Source: Ligula intestinalis (taxonomy: Eukaryota > Platyhelminthes > Cestoda > Diphyllobothriidea > Diphyllobothriidae). Taken from it: a stretch of 64,000 nucleotides of DNA. Under the pieces are notes generated by a model that saw nothing but the letters and a program-made list of their open reading frames with translations, was not told where the DNA came from and made no database searches. The stretch covers positions 42,938,024-43,002,023 of the forward strand of contig JAYGXS010000004.1 of NCBI GenBank assembly GCA_036362985.1. Reading direction: 5' to 3'. Positions 33,710-45,139 of the stretch are shown piece by piece. Each line of letters opens with the position of its first letter. The stretch's first letter is position 1. The translations under genes were made by a program, and so were the position numbers.

Positions 33710-34133
33710 CAGATGTTGTTCGTGGTACGCGCGCACGCAGTCGCCAAAGCAACACGAGTGCGCGCCTGTCCAGACAGCATCAGCGACACAAAGTGAGAGT
33801 CATGAAGAGCGCAGTGCGCTCACAGCGTCTAAACCCTTTTTCTCCAGAGCGTGATCTGGAAATCGACCGGACGGCGGGGTTAGGGGGGGGCGAAAATCGC
33901 AAGGCGAAGGCACACTAGTAGAGCAGAAAAGACGAAAGGCCAGAGCCAATGCCAGTCCGGATTTTAGGTCGGCAAACTGAAAGTAGGACGCAGAAGGCGT
34001 GACGGAGACCTTTCGCATCAAATTAACGGGCGGACGGGCGGGCGCGTGCCTGTTTCGCCCGTGTCGTCTGGGATTAAAAGGAGAATTCGGGAAAAGGCCA
34101 GAGAGGGCGAAGAAGATTAAGCCCGTAACTTAC

Positions 34134-34485
34134 GATATGCGGGGAGAACGGTAGACGGGAAGGAACGAGTCCGTGTTCGTCCCACAAAAGCGCACCATGA
34201 GCGGCGTCCTGCGGCACAGACCGCACTCAAAACGTTCTCCGAGTCACTGACAAAGCCCGACTCGAAGGCCCCGCAGTTGTCACTTGATCGCCTCCGATAG
34301 GAGCCAGCGCCCAGGGAGTGTACACTGGTTGCAGGTGGTAGTGGTGGTGGTGGTAGCGGCGGTAGCGGCGGTGCTGGAGTAGACATTAGGTGTGTGGCGG
34401 ACTGCGATTCCTTGGCTTTCCTGCTGTCCCCTCCCACGTGAACATCGAAAAGGCTGCAGGACGTGGAGCGTTCTCCTTGTGGTGG
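34134..34485 (-). CDS. Exon 5: disordered exon with a polyproline tract
   Basis: The acceptor tttgccccctcttcatctag and the donor TATC|GTAAGT are strong. It is phase 0 at entry and leaves one base. Its 117 residues start PPQGERSTSCSLFDVHVGGD and contain the Pro tract PAPPLPPLPPPPLPPA at about 38-53. RRRSSDNCGAFESGFVSDSE is the most protein-like part. The Pro tract is encoded by a (TGG/CGG)n-like microsatellite on the plus strand, so its length may vary between individuals. The tail end (SWCAFVGRTRTRSFPS) is less convincing, and an earlier donor is possible. Confidence 0.7.
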
Positions 34486-34783
34486 CTAGATGAAGAGGGG
34501 GCAAATTCATCCAGTTAGATTTTTCTGAAACATGCTGCTTTTCAGAAGGCAGGAAGGCTCAGCAAGCAACAGTTTCGGTCCGAAAGGATAGTAAGGAAAA
34601 ATTCATTGTTCCCCCCAAAAGAGGTTCCATTTATTTAACGTTTACCCATCCGGACAATGTCCTTAAAGCAGCTCATTGAGCGCTGTAAAAATCGTCCTCT
34701 GCGCAATGTGTGCGGTTCTTATAAGAAGTAATTAAATATGGTTGGACATGGGAATATGATGAACTTGCATTCAAGTTCAGAAC

Positions 34784-35700
34784 TTAACACAAGGAAACCT
34801 GTACAACTGGCAGGGGGGGGGAGCATATTTCAATGTCCAGACTTTTTGATAAGAAATAATGAAAACTATTTAAAAAGGCCGGATAAAAACTGTCTGGGAG
34901 ACTTAGGTCTGGTGTACAAGGCGGTCCTATATGTGTCCTAGTGCGCGATTCCTACGACTCCAGTCCCGTGTTAGGGTGAAGGACGCTTAGAATAGCTTGG
35001 ATGGTTGATGATGATGATGATGATGATGATGAGGAGGAGCAGGAGGAGGAGGATGACACAGGGCTCAATCTTGCTGTACATCTGCGTATGACAGAATTGG
35101 CCTACTTGGATGTCAAAGTCAGAGGACTGTGAGTGTTTCCTCCTAGAGTTCCACTTAAGGGGGACATGTAATTACTTGAAGCATTCTCGTGAACCCCTTA
35201 TGTTTCTGATCTGATTAAGAAAACCTGATGATCGGGGCGGATGACTTATAGGGTTTATTTTGTTGCGTTAGGAACTCAACACAAGCCAACCTGTACAGCC
35301 TGTCCATACTTGGCGATAAGAAATAAAGGAAGTATTTAGAAGAGCCAGATGAAACGGTCTGGGAGATTTAAGTCTATTCTACAGGGCCGTCATATGTGCG
35401 TCCTAGTGCGCCATTCCTGCAGGACTCCAGCCTCGTGATCGAGTGAAGAACTCTAAGCATAGCTTGGATGGTTGATGATGACCCAGGACTGAATCTTGCT
35501 ACACATCTGTGTTTGAGGAATTTTGTTCTCTAGGATGACAACGTGGAAGGAACGTAAATTTTTCCTCTTAGAGTTCTATTTTATGAGGTCGTGGAAGTAC
35601 TTGAAGCATTTAAGTGAACCCGTTATTGCCCTGAGCCGACTAGGAAAACTTGATGGTCGAGACGGATGGCTTCTTGGGTTACTTTTGTTTACAAGACAAA
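34784..35700. repeat. Diverged tandem duplication, period about 470-490 bp
   Basis: Unit 1 (34784-35250) and unit 2 (35275-35700) share CCTGTACA, GATAAGAAATAA, TCTGGGAGA, GTCCTAGTGCG and CATAGCTTGGATGGTTGATG-like blocks in the same order. Unit 1 has an expanded (GAT)n at about 35007-35048 where unit 2 has two copies. Confidence 0.75.
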
Positions 35701-35918
35701 AATACGTTTGTACTTCTCAAGATCAGTACTTTGATCTGACAATCATAACGAAATGCTCGTGATTCTGGACTTGGCTACGGGTTTCGTCTACCTGCTGACA
35801 CCTAATATGGACTTAAGGTCTTCCTTGCAATCAATAACATCGGTTTCAACGCTTTTATCCGTCTTAGGTAGAAGGCCCACAAAGAAAGAAATATGATCCA
35901 TTTTTGCTACTGTCTCTG

Positions 35919-35992
35919 ATGAAGGATCCGCGACGGATTTTGACACGTCAAGCGAATTAAATTCTTGTCACAGCGAACACGTCTTCTTCTCC
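35919..35992. repeat. Solo arm of the foldback MITE family
   Basis: GGATCCGCGACGGATTTTG, CACGTCAAGCGAATTAAAT and CACAGCGAACACGTCTTCTT. Confidence 0.65.
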
Positions 35993-38175
35993 TCAAACAT
36001 AAATGTGCGTAATGGTGTTTTCCCGTTGCAACAGGCTTGGTACGAAATAGTGTCCCTTTTCTTAAAGGTCTACAATGCGCTATAGCCATACTGATGAGTT
36101 CTTTGGAAACGGCTGGGCACTGCTCACGTAACCACTACGGAAAAGGCGACAAAGGCAGACGTTCCCGCCCAGATTCACAGTTCTGGTGGGCGTGTTCAGC
36201 CCTTGGCTCACTGTCGGCCAGTCACTTTTATGTCCAAAAGAAGTTCACTAACTACGGAGGCAATCGATGGCAGAAGATGGGGATGAAATTTAGACCAGAT
36301 TCTCGCCAAAAACATGGCAGCGTAAAATGAATAGCTTCAGCCGGATAAAAAGTTAGTGAACTGCTTGTATGTCTTCTCAGGTATAAAGCATGATTTGAAT
36401 AGGATTGCAATTTACAACTCAGTAGGGCACATAATATTGCAGTGAAATACAATCGCCAGTTTTTACAGCCTTATAACACGCACAACGGGGATCATATCAA
36501 TTGCAAAAGTTTACGAGCGGTGTTCAATAAAATTTGAAAAGTGGTTTATGTTGGAAAATAGGACCTAGGTGGGGTTTTGTAAGTGCGTATCATGCAGTGA
36601 TAACCCCAAAAAATATTTCAGTCGTGCCCAGTGGGGCGGCATTTGTATAAGCATCTTTCCAGTTGCCTGCACAAACTTCACTTGCTAAAAAACGGCCACG
36701 TCAGTAAGTAAATAAATTTTATATTTTAGGTCCGGATGGCCTCGCCATTGCAGTAGTGCACACGCCCTCCTCGCTGATTTTAAATGCCTCTATCAATAAA
36801 AAGATTGGTATACGTAACGTGCATGAAAATAAACTTTACTGTGCACTTTGTAAAAGAAATTACGGCCTCCTAGAGACCCTTTCGTGGCTTAAGTGTATTA
36901 TTATTAGGGCTTTCTAAGACTGCAATGTCTCCTCAAATGGCAAAGTACCAATGCTTCTCATGGAGCACACAAGACTGTCTATATCTACTGCAATTAGTGC
37001 TAGACGATGCTTTTCTTAGTGCGGTAAAGGAACGCAACATTTTTTCTCAGGTGTAAAGTGTGTAACGTGTAGACTGGAAACTCTAAACACTAGCGCAATG
37101 GCAGGAAGGATTCACACTTCTTGGAAATTTCAAAACACTTAAGAACACTTGGAAAACAAATTCATCGATTATAAAATCTGAAGATGTAATTTACAACATA
37201 CTGAACAGAATAAAAGAAACATTTTGCACATGCGCTCCAGAAAAAAATTTTGCCACCTAAAATAGATGGGAAAAAAGTATACGACTGGTGCGGTACCTTT
37301 GGCATGAAGTCGGGGTTTTCGGATGCGGCTAAAAGGGCGTGACTGAAATAGCTTGCAGTTGTACTGCACGGTAATTAATGGCAAAACCACAGCCGGCTAA
37401 CCCTTTCAGTGTTTTGAAAATTCCTTCAGGACTTGCGCCAACCAACCGTAGACGGCGATTTTTTAGCCCGTGGATGCAGCGATTTGTAATATAATAGGAA
37501 ATTTTCTAGCCACTTCTACAATAACGATAAATTATGCTGCGTTCTTAGGCGTATATAACGTATACTTGCGAAATACCCCCTGCTTGGAAGGCAATTTTGA
37601 GATTAGGGCATAAGCCTGCGAAATAGATAGGATTTTTTCGAAAAGCGGAAAATATCATAGGGCTGATAAGTCCGAATCGACAGTGTCGCCGTTCATGGAT
37701 AGCGTTACCAATGACTACGAATAAACAAAAGTGGGGATGATAGTGCTCAATTTCGCTAGCCTAACGGAGAGCGTATCACTTGCTAAGTGTACCCTGCTTG
37801 GTCGGAGATACTACGTAAATGCAGACGCTTCAGAAGTCCAGAATGCTGCGGCGGTCACTCGTACTGCATGCAAACCGTGCAGTTTCCGTGCCTAGTCTTC
37901 ACTTATAGCACTGGTAGATTACACAAAAACATCCTTTAACTACTCGCCCCGGTTATCTGGCACGTTTTCAACATTGCCGGAATTTAAAGCCCATTCCACG
38001 AAGGCGGGCTTTCTTTAAATTTCACTGCTAGCCAACATGTTGTGAAATAAGTGGAGGACATTTTCGTTGGGGAGTCCGGCCCGAGCTGTTTGCCTATTAC
38101 CACGCTACTACTGCACGGGGTATACTTCAGAAAATTTTCTCTGAACCGTTTAGTATTCGATCTAGCGTTCTACGA
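35993..38175. other. Intron 4, unassigned AT-rich sequence
   Basis: No exon or named repeat was recognised. Parts of 37000-37600 resemble the AT-rich material also seen near 40, 51 and 56 kb. Confidence 0.4.
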
Positions 38176-38179
38176 GACT

Positions 38180-38965
38180 ATTACCTGTCACCCACTCTGG
38201 CAAATTACGCTATTGTATGAACTCCCGGGAAGAATGGTGTTGGGTTTAGGCCCCAATCCATTTTGACTGATCTCGAATACAACGGTGATATCGCCTTACT
38301 AGTTTCAAGCTTGGGTAGTCTGTATTCTATAGTGTCCCACGTGAATGAGGTTTCTAAATCCGTCAGTTTATCCATAAACGCTAGGAAGACCCAAATATGT
38401 TCAAGCTGCATGCCTGACCAGGAGAAGGCACCCCTCCAGATTCATGGCAGTCAACTTGAAGATGCTCACAGGGGGCAGGTAGCTACCAAATGAAGAGAGT
38501 AAAGACTACACAGGCTCCCGAATCGATGCTGCCTACCGGGTTCTCTCATGCCTCAGAAAGTGCTTATGCATCCGACGCGAGATTTCCGCCACCACGAATA
38601 TTCGCGTGTACTTTGCATCCGCTCGGTCTGCCCTTGTCTGTGTTTGTGAATGAGGAGCAGTGTGAGCAGAAGATGAGCAAGAAATTGTCGGTATTTGACT
38701 ACCACTGTTGGAGGACTATCCTTCGACCGAAGTACACCGACTTCGTCTCAAATAAAATAGTCCACACTCACTAGGGCAAAAATAACATGGCTATCCCAGA
38801 GCTTCCGAAAAACACGACTAACGTATTCTGGGCACTTCACGAGCCCAGTGTCACTGCCCTCAATCCAACACTGTGACCCACTTAGAGGCATCGAAGAGTT
38901 CACCTCAAAACCTGGATTAACACATTTCGTCAAGGTGCGTAAGTGATCCTTCAAACTTCGGTTTC
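38180..38965 (+). pseudogene. RTE-like retrotransposon fragment
   Basis: Three pieces in order, in shifting frames: a polymerase part (DLEYNGDIALLVSSLGSLYS, then SINARKTQICSSC), a middle part (SRIDAAYRVLSCLRKCLCIR), and a C-terminal part (LSVFDYHCWRTILRP, then YSGHFTSPVSLPS). The DADD-type motif has become NGDD. Stops and shifts show that it is dead. It is antisense to the host gene. Confidence 0.7.
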
Positions 38966-39794
38966 CGGTCCCGTCCGCTGCTGCGGATTGTCATTTGTCG
39001 ATAGGTACAATGCCGAGGACGGTCAGATCAGGCATAATCGCAGTCCTACCAATTACAAGTAAATAAGATAACTGTAGAGCTCTTGCGCTAGTTCAACCAA
39101 TACCTTCGGCTAGGTGGATCAGGGAATGCTCGTGGCTGCCTGGCTGACTGATGACTGTTTGTTCTACTACCCTCTATTTAGACAAGAGTTGTTAAAAGGA
39201 ACCATCGTTCTGCGCACAGTCTCGGCTGTGCTGAATCGTCGCAATTTTCTAAGACGTTTACATTGTGGGTCCGCATGCGGTGAACGCTCAGACGCGTGCG
39301 AACGAGAATATGGTCATTCTGGCTGGCCGTTCGACCAATGTTTAAATACTAGGTTAGCACATGTTTGCAGCGGAGTCAGAAGTAGGGCAGCCTGAATTTG
39401 GTAGTGCTGCGCGCATTCACCCCTCTTCATTCTGCCCAACCGTTGTCTACTCGCGCATCCAGCGCTGATTCACCTTCTTACCTCTGCCCGCTCTTGCACT
39501 TTCGCGCCCCCGCTCTCACGGCGCGTACGCCGAAGCTAATCGATTCCTTGCGAACTCTGACATCAATACCCCCACACTTTCCTGATTGGCTGATGACTAG
39601 ATGGCTTCGCTAAATCCGCGGACAGACAAATTATTACACCTACGCAGCTTGACGTGCCGACAATTATTACGGTTGTGCTCATTCCTTCAATATTATCCCT
39701 CTCAACACTTTTGCGTGTTACGTCCTTATTATTTTGGGATAATACTCGCTAGGAGCTTCGTTAGTTAGGCCGGACGTCAAAACCTGACAGAAAA

Positions 39795-40790
39795 ACAGTA
39801 GACGCCGTTGATCATGCAATATTTTGACATATGCGAAAGACTAATACTCTTTCGCTAATCGGAATTGACTCCAGTTGTGATGCTGATTATCGTGTAGTGT
39901 ATTCTGAAGTCGTTTCAGTCAGGCTAGGAAGCCGGCTTTTTAACGAGCTTCGTTTCGACTCCTAGCAAAGCGTATTTATTTAAAAAACTGACTACTTAAG
40001 TAGTATGCCTTTTTATCATTGATTTTGACTACCTTTATAAAGTCATATATATTTTATGGAAAACATGCACAGGGAAAATTATTTTTGTACTTGTTTGATA
40101 GCAAATTACGCGTTCTTTAAATTTTATACTCAAAGAAAGGGAAGCTTTCGGTTTTAAAAGAGTTGCTTTATTGCCGAACAATTTTCTAAACGAGAGAATG
40201 CTACACTCGAATTCAGGGTTTAAAAACTGCGCACTGCGTGCATCATGTTTAAGGAAATGAACGGTTTCGCTCACAGTTTAGGGAAGATTTCACCTAGTAG
40301 TCATCGAATACTGAAATAGGTTTTGAATATATTTTATGCAGTAAAGGCAGAACTAAGAAATTGACGGATACGATTTATTATGGATGAAGACCTAGCAATC
40401 GTAAAAAAGCTCATAATTAGCAACTAATTTAAAGCCGAAAGCTACCCTTTCATTGAGTACAAAATTTGAAGAACGCGTAATTGGCTATCAAACAAGTACA
40501 AAAATAATTTTCTCGTGCATGTTTTCCATAAAATATATATGAATATATAAAGGTAGTCAAAATCAATGATAAAAAGGCATACTACTTAAGTAGTCAGTTT
40601 TTTAAATAAATACGCTTTGCTAGGAGTTGGAACGAAGCTCGTTAAAGAGCCGGCTTCCTAGCCTGACTGAAACGACTTCAGAATACACTACACGATAATC
40701 AGCATCACAACTGGAGTCAATTCCGATTAGCGAAAGAGTATTAGTCTTTTGCATATGTCGAAATAGTGCATGATCAACGGCGTTTACTGT
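39795..40790. repeat. Large inverted duplication, arms about 360 bp, spacer about 270 bp
   Basis: The left arm 39795-40157 and right arm 40428-40790 are reverse complements at over 90 percent by eye. Shared blocks include CGCCGTTGATCATGCA, AGACTAATACTCTTTCGCTA and GACTACTTAAGTAGT. Each arm carries the last 50 or so codons and stop of the same reading frame, read outward to inward. Confidence 0.85.
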
Positions 40791-41206
40791 ATAATGACCC
40801 GACTGCAGATGCAACGCGACTGTCAGCCCGTGCACACCAGGGTCAGCCGACGCCGATCCGGTTTTACCAATCATACCAAATGATTGCTTTTGATCTATCA
40901 ATCCAGTGTAAGTCTGCAGTACATGCCCAGGGTTTGGTGGCATAAAGCAGTTGTCAGACTCAAGGGCCAAATTATTTCTCGCTGAAGACCGTTTCACTAT
41001 TCACCACCCCTGCACGACTAAACTTTTCTTCCAATTCGTATTCGGTAGTTTGGCATCGAAGCGGTTTCTTGCATTTGTTCGACGCTGAGGTGACGGCTTC
41101 CATTGAGTCGGGCACTGATACTGTTAACCCTGACGAGAATGATCACTATCATGGTCATAGTCAATAAATAAGCCCATAGTATATGTTCCAACAACCGGCA
41201 GATCAA
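40620..41206 (-). pseudogene. Unknown protein, broken frame: membrane helix then 125-codon part
   Basis: 41206-41018 reads RLLEHILWAYLLTMTMIVII, a likely membrane segment, then SISARLNGSRHLSVEQMQET, ending in TAG. Thirty bases on, in another frame, 40997-40620 reads RNNLALESDNCFMPPNPGHV, TYTGLIDQKQSFGMIGKTGS and SVRLGSRLFNELRSNS. The second part extends into the inverted-duplication arm at 40790. The left arm carries the same C-terminal codons on the plus strand, but with CGA changed to TGA. I do not recognise the family. It could be a retrocopy, a mobile-element gene or a two-exon gene. Confidence 0.35.
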
Positions 41207-41795
41207 CGTCTGCCGCCCGTCGGATGTTCACTTAGGCTACTGTCACTTCAGAGCGATGGGTTTATGTTCAACCGACACCGTGCGTACGTAAGAGCTTAAA
41301 GGCAGTGTGGACAGGCCACTATATACTGAATGTTCCTATTTATACGGATACATAGCTTGACGTTGATGCTTGAATCCGGACCACCGCTTTTGGTATATCC
41401 GTCTGGGTTTCACGTTGACACTACCTCATTGTGGTTGACTGATACTTCTCCAAGCCCCCTTTCGTAAATAAATACTTTTGATATTGAATGATTTTTTAAG
41501 AGCGCATTTGGTTTCATCTACAAGTTTGGTAGGTGATAAATGAGACGCCCTGTGTAGGGTGAAAATACATCGTTCCGAGGCGAAGTTAAGCGCGTGCCAG
41601 ATAATTAGCGTACCTTGCCGCTGTTACAGGCAGTACTATTAGCAGGAGGCACACTGAGTGAAACTGAAGAGCGGTGGCTCTTCTTCACGTTCACTCTTCC
41701 ATTTTCAAGCCCTCGTGCATTCTCACTCGCCTTGTGCGAGTCCCTGGACTCACGTGAGGGGGCGGAGTGTTCAGGTCATGATTAAAAGTACCTAC

Positions 41796-42110
41796 CATTA
41801 CCCTCGGCCCCGGAAGCACCAGCTGCTGGGCCACACGGGCTTTTAGGATCTCACGGAGCTCGAGTTGGCGCAACCAGGTGGCATGCACAATGGCCGCGAG
41901 TTGAGTTAATTGGTCTCGAAGTCGACCAGCACAGCGTGCTTCCTCGATTGAATAGCTAGGCAGACTCCGCGATAAGGTGATTCCTACCGGATGAGGGCGT
42001 CTAAAAGGCAAGAGGCTCGGATCCAGGGGGATGCCTCCATCGAGCAGGTTGAGCAGGGTTAGGGCCTGGCTTAGGCGTCTAGAGAGCTTCTTCAGTCGTG
42101 AGTGTTCCAC
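41796..42110 (-). CDS. Exon 4: helical, spectrin-like segment
   Basis: The acceptor gttgtcttcatccttcttag precedes 42110. The donor is ATG|GTAGGT at 41795; an alternative AGG|GTAATG six bases upstream in the transcript keeps the same phase. It is 315 nt and phase 0 at both ends. It encodes VEHSRLKKLSRRLSQALTLL, a Pro-rich loop, then SIEEARCAGRLRDQLTQLAA and a Trp/Leu/Arg-rich helix (WLRQLELREILKARVAQQL). This fits helices continuing from exons 2 and 3, which together read as one coiled region. Confidence 0.8.
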
Positions 42111-43487
42111 CTAAGAAGGATGAAGACAACAGAGTTGAGTTGAAATAAGATGGCATAGTAGCAAAACAACCAACGCGAAGGGCGAAATCTGAGAACTGGA
42201 AGAGTTAAGGCGTGACAAAAGGGACACAAAATTCCGACAGTGATGGCTGGGAGTAAGAGGGAAATTTAGAGGTCATGGAAAGCCCGCTTTTCGGTCATTC
42301 AGCAACCTGACAAGCTATCACCACTGCTGGCCGTAAAGCCCGCACCCAGACAACACAAGCCAGCAGATGAGGCTGGTTGTCGTAGATTACGAAGGGTAAA
42401 ATACCATGCACAAGTAGTCATCCAGTCGAGCCGCCAGACAAGGGGGGAGGGCCGAGAGGAAGGCTCTGGCGATGAACTCGCATAAATGCAACTTCATCAT
42501 TATCAGATCTTGGTAAAAGAACCTCTGCGAGAAAACGACTTCTGATGACTAGTAGGGAAAGGCCTTCCAGCTGCAGCCCGCAGCACCCATTTACCAGGCC
42601 CGACCTTGCACGATTTAGAGAATGCAGCTTTTACAAAATATGTGCGGTTTGATGGCGGTGTTGGGCACGGCCTAGGAGAGGGAGCCGGCTGAGGTCGAAT
42701 AGTGATGATGTGGACAAAGTGAGGCTGGGAAACGACCAAGGCTGTCTGAGTCAGCACATAATTGCCACATGTTGCCAAAAACCGAGCCTCAGCAGCACTT
42801 GCCGAATGAGTCATGCGGCACAGATCGGATGCCGGCAAAAAATTGGAGCAACCAAAGTGCCAGCTGGGCTCAGCTTAGTCAGGGTACACAGAACAGCTGT
42901 GCACTGAGAGGACAAAGACTAGAAAGTGAGGCTCACGAAACACAGTAGGAGATTCCTGTGTGACACTTAAAAAAAATTAATTATTTAAGAGGAGTTACCG
43001 TGCCAATACTTATGGCTGTGCTGCAGATAAGCTGGACCGAAAGGGAGGTCAGAGTGGCTTACATTACACGTTTATGGAGACGTGCTGACCCGATGCAAAC
43101 CCGTAACCCCTGTCGTACACGCATGCGTTTGACACGGCTTACAGGTAGGACTTCATACTGCATTAAAGCTCCTAACCAATGAATTGTTAGACTCGGGCAG
43201 TCAAACAGTTAATAAAAGAGGAAAGAGAGAAGGACGTAAGTATTTAAAAACCCATCCTTGCGCTAAATCAGAGTGTTTCTTACTATAATTAATCTTACGC
43301 GCTTAAATCTACAAAAAAGAACTAAAAGACGAGACTTTGAAAGCATTCAACTGAAGAGATAACGTAGTTCTTCTACGGATTGACCAACAGAATGTACTTG
43401 TTCATTCTCAATCTAGTCTTTATGGCCTATCACACATATAAGAGCCGCGCAGCCTTTGGAAGCTATCTGCTGTATCGACAACAGCGG
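42111..43487. other. Intron 3, unassigned part
   Basis: A 54-nt minus-strand segment near 42620-42690 has a fair acceptor and a phase-0 reading (PAPSPRPCPTPPSNRTYF), but only a weak GTAAAA donor. Otherwise nothing was recognised. Confidence 0.35.
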
Positions 43488-43640
43488 GATCTTCAAATCG
43501 CAAGTCAGGGAAGACGGAATGAACTGGAACAACTTTACTGTGTTAAAGTAACCTTGCAATAACTGCTGCAAGCGCCGCGGACAGAGACCAATCGAGTTGA
43601 CGAAAAAGTGTCCACTGCTGTGGCCAGGTTCCTACCCCAA
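43488..43640. repeat. Dispersed repeat, pair with 5803-5945
   Basis: AAGTCAGGGAAGACGGAATG and CAAGCGCCGCGGACAGAG match the 5.8-kb copy in the same orientation. Confidence 0.6.
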
Positions 43641-44099
43641 GGCAGATAAAAGCATTGGTGACACCGACGTGATTTAGGGAACCTTATTCTTGTCGGCGCA
43701 ACAACTTGCGACACTAGGAACATCCGCCGTGAGGGGCCACCCCATGCAGGGCACTCGTAGACGGCGTGCTTGACGCTTCCGGTTATCGCGCCAAACTCCC
43801 GGTCATCGTGACACGGTCTTGCTATCAGCACAAAAAGAGCAACGGAAGCGAGAGCGCGGTAGATGCTGAGCAAGTCCACCTAACTATAAATCAATTTACG
43901 CACAAGTCACCTACGCTACTGCCACTGCGTGGGTCGGGCGGTGGACGGCGTATTCTATGAAGGTGCAACCGTCGTACCAAAAGGCAAATAAGAGATTCAG
44001 GCCAAGTGGATGTGTCGGTCATTTACTCGTGTCAAACGTTGGAGAACCAAAACCGATCGTAGGTACGCACCCTCAAGGGCAAATATCTAACCATGCGCA

Positions 44100-44440
44100 C
44101 GGGGGTGAGAAAAAAATTGAGGTATTCGACCAACACTGCTTGAAGTGGAGCATCCTTCGAGTGAAGTAAATCAACTTTTTCCCAAAGCAGACAGTCTACA
44201 ATCGCTGCGACAAAATCACAAGAATATGCCCGGCCACTTAAGAAGGACGACTGAGTTGGTATGGGCACGTACTCCGTCATCCACCTCAAGAGTTCTGCGT
44301 TACTGCTCTTACCCAATTGGAGGCATTAAAGATGGAGTCGACCTAAAACCTGGCTCAACACAGTTCGTCAAGACGTTAAAGCCGTTCGTGGAACTTTGGT
44401 GTTCGGTCTTTGTCGTTGACAAAGAGAGTGGATTAGACTG
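44100..44440 (+). pseudogene. RTE-like C-terminal fragment
   Basis: IEVFDQHCLKWSILRVK and, after a break, SWYGHVLRHPPQEFCVTAL, the usual C-terminal motifs of RTE-type proteins. Frame breaks; no polymerase domain attached. Confidence 0.65.
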
Positions 44441-44984
44441 CTTAGATCTGCTGCCGCTTATCGTCACGCTTGGGGAGGTATATTCCGTTACATTATCGAG
44501 ACCGACCAGATCGGGTAAGACCGCATTCGTACCAAGGGACAAATCCGCAATTGCTTATCCGCCAGGCTTAAACCTGTTTAGATAGCAGAGTAGCGTACGG
44601 CTAGTTGCCATTTGTGGACTCACGTGATGGCCAGCAGCCGCATCCGGATGATAGGCCCTGGTAGTAAACTAGTACTTGGGTAACCGAGGCTCAGGCGACC
44701 GATTAGTTAGGTGGTGACCTGTTGCTGGCGGTGGAGGAGAGTGACGTCGACCCTCAGCGCGCTGCTCTCCGCAATATAATAAATCCGATGCGCTTGAAGA
44801 TATCACGGTGCGCTAAAAGCCGTGGCTTGGATGATTGCCAACTGAAGGGATAACCTGCACACCGCAGTCAGTCCAGTATGTGTCTTTTGCGCATTAGCTT
44901 ACTGCGGGCTGAGAGTCAGGCTCAATGGCTCTTTAATGTGGCCTTTATGGCCCTCCCAGGCGAGAGCCTACCTAGCGAGGTGTG

Positions 44985-45130
44985 CTGTTGGTACGCGTGT
45001 TGAATGTTGGTCGCGCCAGCCACCTGCACCCTCAACATCTCTGGACTGCTCGACTTGTGTCTTGACATCCGACCCCAGTTTGGGAGTGGTCAGAGAGTGG
45101 GGTAGATTCTCCGCAAGTCTACTTCCACCA
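44985..45130. repeat. Dispersed repeat, family of 58290 and 59215
   Basis: AGCCACCTGCACC, a GACTGCTCGACTTGTGTCTT-type block and GTAGATTCTCCGCAAGTCTA match the order seen at 58440-58620 and 59345-59450. Confidence 0.5.
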
Positions 45131-45139
45131 TAATTCCGC

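Noticed and set aside
33495..33796. Poly-Arg, poly-Leu and poly-Phe/Ser proteins
   Set aside because: Translations of the GAA/GGA purine tract.
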